Part shown: one piece after another, positions 25,426 through 33,743 of the stretch
Numbering within the stretch: the first letter of the stretch is position 1
Layout of the letters: every line of letters starts with the position of its first letter
Assembly (NCBI GenBank): GCA_002438805.1
Contig: DJQV01000024.1
Span: forward strand, 72,073-136,072
Direction: 5' to 3'
DNA from: Bacteroidales bacterium UBA6377
GTDB taxonomy: Bacteria > Bacteroidota > Bacteroidia > Bacteroidales > UBA932
DNA length: 64,000 nt
Program-made: the position numbers and the translations under genes
Notes under the pieces: generated by a model
The model's database searches: none
The model's input: only the letters and a program-made list of their open reading frames with translations
What the model was told of the DNA's origin: nothing

Positions 25426-26165
25426 AATTCAAGCAGATACCGGAAGAAGACAAGGCGGGACTATACCTCACCGTGATAATCCATCTCGCGGTGCTGATAG
25501 TCCTGCTCGTCTCCGGTATAGGCTATTCCATGCACCATCAAGACAGTTTCGTGATCGATTTCAACCATGAAGCTGAAATAGAAAGGATGCAGCAGGAGAT
25601 AGACCGTCTCCAGAAGGAAGCCGCTTTCAAGGAAAGCGTCAGTGAGAAACTCCAGAAACTCCTGTCCGACAACGGGGTGAGCAGCACCGCATCGCAGGTC
25701 AAGAATGTCGCCGTGGACCGCGGAGCCCTCAAGGACGACAGGGGCACGGATGCCGACGAGCTCTACAAGGAAGCCGAGCGGCTGCAGAGGGAGCTCAAGG
25801 GAGGTTACGAAATCCCCGATGAGAACAATGCTTCCCTCCCCCAGAAATCAGAACCGTCAGGACAGGGCAAGGCACAGAACTACAGCGGCCCGTCCGTAGT
25901 CTCATACGAACTGACGGGGCGCAAAGCCAGCAGCCTCCCCATTCCAGCCTACCGCTGCATGGGCGGTGGTCAGGTAAAAGTATTGATTACGGTCAACCCT
26001 AAAGGTCAGGTCATCGCCGCCAAAGTGGACGAATCCGCCTCATCCGAAGACCGCTGCCTGCGCTCCTTCGCCATCAGGGCCGCAAGACTCTCCAGATTCT
26101 CCATGAAAGCCGATGCCGCACCCAAACAGGGAGGCTACATAATCTACGAGTTCATCGCGCAGTGA
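25422..26165 (+). CDS. TonB/TolA-like energy transducer
   Basis: A 247-residue protein: short cytoplasmic N-terminus, one membrane helix (residues 15-35), a charged coiled-coil segment (about 48-80), a polar linker, and a C-terminal domain with YRCMGGGQVKVLITVNPKGQVIAAKVDES that resembles the TonB C-terminal fold. The start is GTG overlapping the udk stop. The ExbB/ExbD genes lie 2 kb upstream, separated by a terminator and asnS-udk; a functional link to that motor is inference. It could also serve in a Tol-like system. Confidence 0.75.
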   Translation: MKFKQIPEEDKAGLYLTVIIHLAVLIVLLVSGIGYSMHHQDSFVIDFNHEAEIERMQQEIDRLQKEAAFKESVSEKLQKLLSDNGVSSTASQVKNVAVDRGALKDDRGTDADELYKEAERLQRELKGGYEIPDENNASLPQKSEPSGQGKAQNYSGPSVVSYELTGRKASSLPIPAYRCMGGGQVKVLITVNPKGQVIAAKVDESASSEDRCLRSFAIRAARLSRFSMKADAAPKQGGYIIYEFIAQ

Positions 26166-26180
26166 CACCTCCGGTCGAAA

Positions 26181-26226
26181 TTATACATAGATGTATAATA
26201 CATTTATGTATAATTGCTATATTTGT
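26181..26226 (+). promoter_or_regulatory. Palindromic operator and promoter of the third ATPase gene
   Basis: An 18-bp perfect palindrome, TTATACATAGATGTATAA, lies at 26181-26198. Its half ATGTATAAT (26191-26199) recurs at 26206-26214, one and a half turns on. The -7 box TATATTTGT is at 26218-26226 and the ATG at 26253. Operator upstream of and close to the promoter suggests repression or local autoregulation. Confidence 0.65.
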
Positions 26227-26252
26227 ACGCAAACAACATTACTTGAACGATT

Positions 26253-27395
26253 ATGGTAGAGTCCCCTTTCCAGTATGGCACACTTGCAACAAATGAAAAT
26301 TTTATTGACCGGGTATCAGAACGCGCTTCACTCAAGCAGATGCTGTCCTCCGGCATCAATGTAGCCTTGATCTCTCCGAGAAGATGGGGAAAATCCTCCC
26401 TCGTAAAGATGGCGATGGATGAACTGACCACGGAGAGATCAGATATAAGAGTATGTTATCTCGATGCTTTCAGTATTGACAGCATTGAAGAATTTTATTC
26501 AAGATTCGCTTCGGCAGTGATATCCTGTGCAAGCAGTAAAATCGAAAAGGTCTGGAGCGACGCAAAAAAGTATCTTGGCGGAATAATTCCGGGATTCACA
26601 ATATCTGACGGGTTGAACGACATTGTCTCCATAGACTTCCGGCATGATCCTCTGAAAAAGAATGATGCCCAAATCCTTGACCTTCCGGAAAAAATCGCAT
26701 CAGACAAAGGGGTCAGAATAATCGTCTGTATAGATGAATTTCAGCAACTTGCCGAGATGGACGGCTACGCTGGACTTGAGGGGAAGATGCGGGCTGCATG
26801 GCAAAACCACAAGCATGTTTCTTATTGTTTCTATGGGAGCAAGAAGCACATGATGATGGAAATTTTCAGTGATTCGCAGAAGCCGTTTTACCGTTTTTCA
26901 GAGACCATGTTTCTGGGGAAGATTCCGAAATCCGACTGGATTCCATTCATCATGGGTGGATTCCAAAAGACAGGGAAGTCTATCGATGAATCATTTGCAG
27001 AAGAAATATGCGACAAAACAGATTGCCATTCCTGGTATCTCCAGCAGATGAGCTTCTTTGTATGGTCAGATACCGCCAAAGAAGTGACACGGGATATCAT
27101 GGACCGCTCATTCAGACGTATCCTTGACACAAACGCCCCGATGTTCATGAATGATGTCGAGAAACTTTCGACAAGCCAAAGAGAAATGCTCAAAGCCATA
27201 AGTTCCGGAGAGAAAATGCTTTACTCAGAGATCACAAGGAAAAGATTCAAACTCGGGAATCTAACTACAATCACCCGGAACAAAAGAATTCTGGAAACAA
27301 AGTCATTCATTGACTCCAAAGATGGAGCCTTGGAAATCTTGGACCCCATATTCCGGGTCTGGTTCAATGAATTTTTTTGCAAGAGCCAAAATTGA
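26253..27395 (+). CDS. ATP-binding protein of the ATPase_2/AAA type
   Basis: A 380-residue STAND/AAA-like ATPase. The P-loop SPRRWGKSS is at residues 41-49 and Walker B IIVCIDEFQQ near 156-165. The C-terminal third looks helical with a winged-helix-like end (SREMLKAI...TRKRFKLGNLTTI...). There is no DUF4143 nuclease-like domain. The gene is visibly more AT-rich than neighbouring udk, and carries its own operator-controlled promoter, which suggests an acquired single-gene cassette. Role unknown; it borders the accessory region 27.4-40.7 kb. Confidence 0.82.
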   Translation: MVESPFQYGTLATNENFIDRVSERASLKQMLSSGINVALISPRRWGKSSLVKMAMDELTTERSDIRVCYLDAFSIDSIEEFYSRFASAVISCASSKIEKVWSDAKKYLGGIIPGFTISDGLNDIVSIDFRHDPLKKNDAQILDLPEKIASDKGVRIIVCIDEFQQLAEMDGYAGLEGKMRAAWQNHKHVSYCFYGSKKHMMMEIFSDSQKPFYRFSETMFLGKIPKSDWIPFIMGGFQKTGKSIDESFAEEICDKTDCHSWYLQQMSFFVWSDTAKEVTRDIMDRSFRRILDTNAPMFMNDVEKLSTSQREMLKAISSGEKMLYSEITRKRFKLGNLTTITRNKRILETKSFIDSKDGALEILDPIFRVWFNEFFCKSQN

Positions 27396-27409
27396 TCCTG
27401 CCCACCGAC

Positions 27410-28450
27410 ATGAAACGCCGTCTCCCCATACTGATGCTGATTGCCCTGCTGGTATCCTGTTCAGGGGTGTCCGACTCGCCGCAGCCATACGTGGTGCCGG
27501 AGTTCACCTCCGTGTCCAGCAATGTCTACGGTGACGGCTCCGCTCCTGTGGCAAGGCTCACGGCAAGACTCAACTCCAGCCACGGAGTGGAGAGGACCGG
27601 TTTCATGATAGGACTCTCGGAAACCACAATGAAATACTGCCCGGCCCTTCTGTCCGGCCTGACTTTCAGCCTGACACTGGACAGCATGGAAGAAGGACGA
27701 TACGTTTACTGTGCCACAGCCGGAAACTCGAGCAATGAGATCCGCTCAGCCATTGACTGGTTCACCATCAGCATAAGCAGTTCCCAGATTCCTGACAGCG
27801 GGGACGATGACCCCTCGGAGCCACTGCCACCGCCCGGTGCCGATGGGATCACCATAAGTGACGAGAACTTCCGGGACTCGCTCCTGCTTCACTTCGACAC
27901 TGACCGCAACGGCAGGCTGGAACTCTCCGAAGCCCTGGCAATAGAAGACATCCGCGTCACGACCACCAGAATAAAAACCCTTGACGGAGTGCAGTACATG
28001 AGCAATCTGAAAAACATCCGATGCTCAGGAACGCCGGATACCAGAAGCAGGCTCACTAAACTGGATTTCAGATACAACTCAAGGCTTGAGGCTCTTGAGT
28101 GCAGTTTCTCGAGCGTCGAGAGGATTTCAATCCCCTCTTCTATCAAAGAATTGAGATGCAGATACGGATCCCTCCCGCAAATCACGTTCCCCTCCGGATC
28201 TTGCCTGAAATACCTCGACGTGTTCGGGAATTGCCTCACCGCCCTTGACGTTTCAGCCCTCGCCGAACTCGAATATCTGGAGTGCGGACTCAACAGTTTC
28301 TCTACCCTCGATGTGTCCGGCAACCCAAAACTCAAGGTACTTGATCTGCGGAGCTCGCCCGAGCTGGAAGTTGTCTATCTGGCGGAGGGGCAGAAGATTG
28401 AGACCATCTACGCTGACGAGGGAGTCGGCTTCAGATACAAAGGCCGCTGA
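27410..28450 (+). CDS. Surface lipoprotein with EF-hand loop and leucine-rich repeats
   Basis: A 346-residue lipoprotein (lipobox LLVSC, Cys at about 17). A fibronectin-III-like segment (about 30-125) precedes a canonical EF-hand calcium loop, DTDRNGRLELSE, and then BspA/internalin-like leucine-rich repeats (LDFRYNSRLEALECS, LDVSALAELEYLECG, LDVSGNPKLKVLDLR). The start is the ATG at 27410; an earlier start in the same frame would overlap the ATPase gene end. The architecture is the same as that of the minus-strand protein at 33744-35810, at the other edge of the fimbrillin/M64 locus. Ligand unknown; adhesion or glycan/protein binding is likely. Confidence 0.8.
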   Translation: MKRRLPILMLIALLVSCSGVSDSPQPYVVPEFTSVSSNVYGDGSAPVARLTARLNSSHGVERTGFMIGLSETTMKYCPALLSGLTFSLTLDSMEEGRYVYCATAGNSSNEIRSAIDWFTISISSSQIPDSGDDDPSEPLPPPGADGITISDENFRDSLLLHFDTDRNGRLELSEALAIEDIRVTTTRIKTLDGVQYMSNLKNIRCSGTPDTRSRLTKLDFRYNSRLEALECSFSSVERISIPSSIKELRCRYGSLPQITFPSGSCLKYLDVFGNCLTALDVSALAELEYLECGLNSFSTLDVSGNPKLKVLDLRSSPELEVVYLAEGQKIETIYADEGVGFRYKGR

Positions 28451-28478
28451 AGCGCCAATGAAATGAACCGTTATGGAC

Positions 28479-28510
28479 TTGATTCATGACGGGTTTATTT
28501 TTATCTTAGC
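28479..28510 (+). promoter_or_regulatory. Promoter of the fimbrillin/M64 operon
   Basis: TTG at 28479-28481, 20 nt, and TATCTTAGC at 28502-28510. Transcription would begin near 28516, with a leader of about 25 nt before the ATG at 28541. Confidence 0.6.
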
Positions 28511-28540
28511 GTCATATTTGGAAAGAGACAGAAAATCAAC

Positions 28541-29416
28541 ATGAAGCGACCCGTAATTCTGACATTGGCCATCCTTGCAGTATCGGCTGTATCCTGCGGA
28601 AAGACTGCACCTGATGACGGGCCTGCCAAAGACAGAATCCCCATAAGGATAGCCACCTCACTCACCAAGGTCACCGACGACGCCTTCGAGACGGGAGACA
28701 AGGTCGGAATATATCTGGTCAACCGGCCTCTCCAACTCAAATCAAAAGGCAACCACATCGACAACGCCTGCTTCACTTTCAGCGGGAGCGAATGGAAGTC
28801 AGCCCAGGATTTTTACTGGCTTGACAGCGAGACGCGGGCCGACTTCTACTGCTACTTCCCCCATAGAGAAATGATCACCGACGCCCTGCAGCCTGTCAAG
28901 GCCAACGCCCTGCAGGACCAGAGCAGCGAAGCAGACTATAAAGCTTCTGATTACCTTTGGGGCAAAGCGGAAGACATAGCCCCGACCTCCGATCCTGTTG
29001 TCCTCAACTTAAGACATGTCATGAGCTGCATACAGGTCTCCCTCAAAGCCGGGACCGGCTGGAACGACGAAGAGTTGAAAAACGCCCAGGTGAGCCTGCA
29101 CGGGCTTATGACATCCGCAAGCTTCAGTCTCGAGGACGGCAGCATCAGCGCAAACGGCGGCAGGAACACCGTCATCCCGTTCAAAACTTCAGACAGAAAC
29201 TTCAGGGTCCTGGTTCCCCCGCAGATAATTGAGGACAGCGAACTCGTCACAATAAAGCTTGGCAATAAAGAATACAAGCGCAAAACAAGTGTCACACTGG
29301 AGTCCGGCAAGATACACCGCTGCTCCATAGTGGTCAACCGCATCGGAGAAGGGATTTACATCGGGGTGGACCCGTGGGAAGACGCAGGCGAAGATTTCGG
29401 AGGACCTGTAGAATGA
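28541..29416 (+). CDS. Fimbrillin-like lipoprotein (Mfa_like_1 type)
   Basis: A 291-residue lipoprotein (lipobox AVSC). The fimbrillin family marks are seen as ETGDKVGIYLVN, FYWLDSETRADFYCYFP and SDYLWGKAEDI followed by LRHVMSCIQVSLKAG. These same blocks recur in the next two genes, so three paralogous domains lie in tandem. Fimbrillins form adhesive pili or single surface adhesins after cleavage of the lipidated precursor. The stop overlaps the next start (ATGA). Confidence 0.88.
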   Translation: MKRPVILTLAILAVSAVSCGKTAPDDGPAKDRIPIRIATSLTKVTDDAFETGDKVGIYLVNRPLQLKSKGNHIDNACFTFSGSEWKSAQDFYWLDSETRADFYCYFPHREMITDALQPVKANALQDQSSEADYKASDYLWGKAEDIAPTSDPVVLNLRHVMSCIQVSLKAGTGWNDEELKNAQVSLHGLMTSASFSLEDGSISANGGRNTVIPFKTSDRNFRVLVPPQIIEDSELVTIKLGNKEYKRKTSVTLESGKIHRCSIVVNRIGEGIYIGVDPWEDAGEDFGGPVE

Positions 29417-32400
29417 AAAAAGCTCTCATAGCACTTTCAGCAGCGCTCGCACTCACCTCTTGCGGTCTGAGCGACCCCCTTTCGCAGCCTGGAATCCCAG
29501 AAGAAAGCGGCGGAAAGATCAGTCTCGGCGGCGAGATTGACCAAGTCTACCTCACAAGGGCCAATGACAGCGGATTTGCGGACAAGGACGAGATCGGAGT
29601 CTATATCGTCGACTACGAAGGCTCCACCCCGGGGGCACTGCGCAGCAGCGGCAACAGGGCCGACAATGTCAAGCATACATTCGACGAGGCCTCCTACAAA
29701 TGGGTTCCCGCAAAGGACATCTACTGGAAAGACAAGCAGACGCACATCGACGTCTACGGCTACTACCCTTACGGTAGCGTGGGAGATGTGGACAACTACA
29801 CATTCACCGTCAGCAGCGACCAGCGCTCCACCCCGAGGGACGGAGAACTTGGGGGCTACGAAAAGTCCGACTTCCTCTGGGGCAAGGTGACCGATGTCGC
29901 CCCGACGGACAAGCTCATCAAGATATCCTTCCATCACAGGATGGCCGGGATAAAAGTTTCCCTCACCGAAGGGGAGGGCTTTGCCGACGGCGAATGGGCA
30001 TCGGCCGGCAAGAACGTGCTGGTCACCGGAGCCAGACTCCAGGCGAGCGCAAACCTTGCCACAGGCGAGGTGCATGCCACCGGGGACGCCGGGACAGGAT
30101 ACATCATCCCGCAGATCAAGGGAGACGAATACCGGGCCGTGGTCGCCCCTCAGCAGATCGCCGCAGGCGCACAGCTTCTCGCCATCAGCGTGGACGGCAG
30201 GACCTACAAGTTCAGCCGGGAGGAAACGACAGAGCTCAGCTCGGGCAAGCAGCACAACTTCACCATCAGCGTGAACAAGAAGCCCGACGGGGACTTTGAA
30301 TTCACCCTTGCGGGCCAGAGCATCACAGAATGGGAGAACGATCCCGTCTCCCACGACGGCACGGCCAAAGAATACATCGTGGTCAATGTGGAGACGGCCG
30401 GCACGCTGGACGAATGCCTGAAAACCGCAGGCAAAGAAGCCTCCAAAGTCAAGAATCTCAAACTCACAGGCGCCATCAACGCAAGGGACTTCGCCGTGAT
30501 GAAATATCGGATGACCAGCCTGAGCAGCCTCAACCTCAAGGAAGTGAGCATAGCGCGTTGCGGGAGCAGCTCCCTGGAATACTCTGAATCCGGCTTCAAT
30601 ACAGACTACTGGTACAACGGCAACGAGGCGGGCGAATTACCAAGTTCAGCCCTGTCAGACAAGAATACCCTGCTCCACCTCATCCTGCCGGACAGCATCA
30701 CGAAAATCGGGCAGTATGCTTTAGGCAATTGCGAGAACCTCAGCGGAAGCCTGATCATCCCGGAAGGCGTCACAAGCATAGAGGCCACAGCTTTCTATGA
30801 GTGCCGCTCTCTCACCAGCATCACCCTCCCGATGAGCCTCAAGTACATCGGGGACAACGCATTCCAAAACTGCGGCTTCACCTGCGAGCTTTTGCTTCCG
30901 GAAAATCTTGAGCACATTGGCAGTTTCGCCTTTTACAGCTGCACCGGCCTGTATGGCAGCCTCAATCTCCCGGAGGGGATCAGGCATCTTGGCGAACATG
31001 CCTTCGGCAGCTGTTCCGGATTTAGCGGAAGCCTCTCGATTCCTGACGGGCTGACGGCAATAGCTTCAAACGCATTCGGCTCCTGCTCCGGGCTTGACGG
31101 ATCTCTCACCCTTCCGGACAACCTCACTTCTATCGGTTCTTATGCTTTCGGAAGTACAAGCCTTACAGGGGAGCTTGTGCTTCCCGAGGGCCTGCTGTCC
31201 ATCGGAAGCGGCGCATTCAGCAACAGCAAATTCAGCGGGAGGCTAGCACTCCCGGATGGACTCCAGATCATCAGCGACGAGGCCTTCTATGGTACAGAAA
31301 GGCTAAGCGGAACCCTGTTCATACCTGAAGATGTCGTGAGCATCGGGAAAAACGCTTTCGTGAACAGCGGAATCGAGTCGGTTGTCCTCCCCGCAAACCT
31401 TGAGGTCATAAAGGACGGAGCGTTTTACAATTGCTTCAACCTCGGCCGTATCGTCTGCAAGAGCGAGATACCTCCATACATCATGAACGGTGCGTTCGAC
31501 GGCGTGTCCAAGGAGAACTTCACAGTCGAGGTGCCGGAGTCGGCAGTGGCCCAATACAGGACAGCCCCGGGATGGAACGAGTTCAAGCGCATCTCCGCCT
31601 ACCGCAACCTTTCCGTGAGCCCTGCCATGCTAAGCGCCCTCAACAGCAAAGCCACGCGCAACCTTGTGCTCTATTCCGAAGGAGACTGGACAGTCGAGAG
31701 CAAACCCGACTGGGTGAGCCTCAGCCAGTCCGAGGGCAGCGGCAAGTCAAGCATAAGCCTTGAATTCTCGCAGAAGCCGTCCGGGGCACCACGTGAAGGA
31801 GAGGTTGTTTTCAAACTCAAGGACAAGGATTACCGCACGGTATGCAAAGTGTCCCAATACGACTTCGACCATTCTGAAGATGAGATACTGACCCTCCAGA
31901 CCGCCAGCAAAGGCCCTGGAATCAACATGGTCCTGCTCGGTGACGGATACAGCGCCAAGGACATCTCCGAGGGGAAACTCCTCGCTGACATCAACGAAGC
32001 CGCCGGGCATTTCTTCAGCATCGAGCCGTACAGGACATACAAGGAGTATTTCAACGTCTATGCAGGGATAGTAGTCTCCCCGGAGTCCGGGATAGGCGGA
32101 GTCAACACCATAGTCTACAACCGCTTCAACACCACCGCCAAAGACGGAGGCGTGCTCGGAGGGAGAAACGGGACGGACGACCTTCTGGAGATCCTGAGAT
32201 ACGCTCTCAAGGCCCCGACCGTAAATGAGGGGAATCTTGCTCAAACACTTACAGTGATGATTACGAACACAGCCGAATACGGCGGCACGACATACCTCTT
32301 CGATGACGGCACTGCCATCAGCTACTGCCCGAAGAGCAGCCGCGCCTACCCTTATGACTTCCGCGGCATCATCCAGCATGAGGCCGGCGGACACGGCTTC

Positions 32401-32868
32401 GGCAAGCTCGGAGAGGAGTACATTGTGCACAATGCCTACATAGACGCCTGCTGCAACTCGTACTGGGATCTTCTGAAAGCATTCGAGAAAGGCTGGTTCA
32501 GCAACCTGTCACTTTCGGGCAACATAGGAGGGGTCAGCTGGAGCCACCTTCTCTTCCACGAGAAATACAAGGACTTCGTGGACATATACGAAGGAGGGTT
32601 CATGCACTCGCGCGGAGTCTTCCGCTCGGAGTACAACAGTTGCATGAACAACTGCATCCCGTACTACAGCACCATCAGCCGTGAGCTGATAGTCCGCAGG
32701 ATAAAGTCTTACGCCGGCGAAGAATTCAGTTTCGAGGACTTTGTAGCCCTCGACAATATAGACGGGCGGCCGACGGTCACATCATCAAGCCTTTCCGAAG
32801 GCAGCACCCCTGCCGCTACAGACCGGCACGCCCCGGTCATGGTCGGCAAACGCCCATCAATCAAATAG
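29413..32868 (+). CDS. Fimbrillin-LRR-BACON-M64 peptidase fusion lipoprotein
   Basis: An 1151-residue lipoprotein (lipobox LTSC). Domains in order: fimbrillin-like (about 40-310; SDFLWGKVTDVAP, FHHRMAGIKVSL); a BspA-type LRR_5 array of roughly a dozen 23-24-residue units (about 415-730); a BACON-like beta domain (about 735-825); and a C-terminal M64-type metallopeptidase domain (about 830-1120) with MVLLGDGYS near its start and HEAGGHGFGKLGEEY at 989-1003. Spacing of the histidines is H-E-A-G-G-H, one residue longer than HExxH. The start at 29413 overlaps the previous stop. A peptidase tethered to pilin-like and LRR modules suggests targeted cleavage of host or competitor surface proteins; this is inference. 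Confidence 0.85.
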   Translation: MKKALIALSAALALTSCGLSDPLSQPGIPEESGGKISLGGEIDQVYLTRANDSGFADKDEIGVYIVDYEGSTPGALRSSGNRADNVKHTFDEASYKWVPAKDIYWKDKQTHIDVYGYYPYGSVGDVDNYTFTVSSDQRSTPRDGELGGYEKSDFLWGKVTDVAPTDKLIKISFHHRMAGIKVSLTEGEGFADGEWASAGKNVLVTGARLQASANLATGEVHATGDAGTGYIIPQIKGDEYRAVVAPQQIAAGAQLLAISVDGRTYKFSREETTELSSGKQHNFTISVNKKPDGDFEFTLAGQSITEWENDPVSHDGTAKEYIVVNVETAGTLDECLKTAGKEASKVKNLKLTGAINARDFAVMKYRMTSLSSLNLKEVSIARCGSSSLEYSESGFNTDYWYNGNEAGELPSSALSDKNTLLHLILPDSITKIGQYALGNCENLSGSLIIPEGVTSIEATAFYECRSLTSITLPMSLKYIGDNAFQNCGFTCELLLPENLEHIGSFAFYSCTGLYGSLNLPEGIRHLGEHAFGSCSGFSGSLSIPDGLTAIASNAFGSCSGLDGSLTLPDNLTSIGSYAFGSTSLTGELVLPEGLLSIGSGAFSNSKFSGRLALPDGLQIISDEAFYGTERLSGTLFIPEDVVSIGKNAFVNSGIESVVLPANLEVIKDGAFYNCFNLGRIVCKSEIPPYIMNGAFDGVSKENFTVEVPESAVAQYRTAPGWNEFKRISAYRNLSVSPAMLSALNSKATRNLVLYSEGDWTVESKPDWVSLSQSEGSGKSSISLEFSQKPSGAPREGEVVFKLKDKDYRTVCKVSQYDFDHSEDEILTLQTASKGPGINMVLLGDGYSAKDISEGKLLADINEAAGHFFSIEPYRTYKEYFNVYAGIVVSPESGIGGVNTIVYNRFNTTAKDGGVLGGRNGTDDLLEILRYALKAPTVNEGNLAQTLTVMITNTAEYGGTTYLFDDGTAISYCPKSSRAYPYDFRGIIQHEAGGHGFGKLGEEYIVHNAYIDACCNSYWDLLKAFEKGWFSNLSLSGNIGGVSWSHLLFHEKYKDFVDIYEGGFMHSRGVFRSEYNSCMNNCIPYYSTISRELIVRRIKSYAGEEFSFEDFVALDNIDGRPTVTSSSLSEGSTPAATDRHAPVMVGKRPSIK

Positions 32869-32877
32869 TCAACAACT

Positions 32878-33741
32878 ATGAAAAAATTACTATATCTGTC
32901 ACTGCTCCTGCTCGCCGCAGCCTGCTCCAAGACCGGAAAGGACGAACTCTCCGTCCGGTTCAACCTCAGATATCCTGGGCAGGCCAAGGTAAGCGGAGCC
33001 TCTTTTGAGAGCGGGGACGTAACCGGACTGTATATGACAGAGTACAGTTCGGGCGTTGCCCTGCCTCTTATGATTTCCGGCAATGCTGCGGACAACGCCG
33101 CCCTCACTTTCGACGGCAGCCTTTGGACAGCAAGTCCCAAAGTATTCTGGGACAAGGGGATGAAATACGATGTCTACGGCTACTACCCCTACGGAGCCCC
33201 AAACTCGACGGACAGCTACGGATTCAGCGTACAGCAGGACCAGTCCACCCCGCGCGAGGGCGGCACCCCGGGAGGCTATGAGATGTCAGACTTCCTCTGG
33301 GCCAAGAGCGAGGGAGTCAAGTATCCGGATGTCGTAAGTCTGGATTTCAGCCACAGGATGAGCCGGCTTGTGATAAAACTGGTCAAAGGCAAGGATTTCA
33401 GTACAGAACTGCCAGATGACATCAGCGTACTGGTTCACGGGACAGTTACGGATGCGCTGATAGACCTCGAGAACGGTGCTGTCGAGAAAAGGCGCAATGC
33501 CGTCACGCACAGCATCACGATGCGCAAGGACGGCCCTGACACGTTCTCGGCCATAATAGTGCCTCAGCGCATCGAGAAAAAACAGCCGCTGATCGAAGTC
33601 CTTACCGGCGACGTGTCCTATCTTCTCGAGACCCGCTTCGTTTTCAAGACCGGTTTCCAGCACAACGCCGTCATCACCCTCAACGCAGATCCGGACAAGG
33701 TACGGATAGACATCGGCGGAGAGATCGAAGGCTGGAACTGA
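32878..33741 (+). CDS. Fimbrillin-like lipoprotein, second copy
   Basis: A 287-residue lipoprotein (lipobox AAAC). It repeats the block order of its neighbours: FESGDVTGLYMTEY, MKYDVYGYYPYGAP, GGYEMSDFLWAKSEG, LDFSHRMSRLVIKL. At the protein level it is closer to the N-terminal domain of the M64 fusion (YGYYPYG and STPREGG are shared) than to the first fimbrillin, so it probably arose by duplication. It is 9 nt after the fusion gene and is the last gene of the operon, ending 2 nt from a convergent gene. Confidence 0.86.
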   Translation: MKKLLYLSLLLLAAACSKTGKDELSVRFNLRYPGQAKVSGASFESGDVTGLYMTEYSSGVALPLMISGNAADNAALTFDGSLWTASPKVFWDKGMKYDVYGYYPYGAPNSTDSYGFSVQQDQSTPREGGTPGGYEMSDFLWAKSEGVKYPDVVSLDFSHRMSRLVIKLVKGKDFSTELPDDISVLVHGTVTDALIDLENGAVEKRRNAVTHSITMRKDGPDTFSAIIVPQRIEKKQPLIEVLTGDVSYLLETRFVFKTGFQHNAVITLNADPDKVRIDIGGEIEGWN

Positions 33742-33743
33742 CC

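Noticed and set aside
29413..32868. Assembly chimera joining separate genes
   Set aside because: The frame is continuous, with LRR and BACON linkers of normal type, and LRR-BACON-peptidase chains occur in Bacteroidetes surface proteins.
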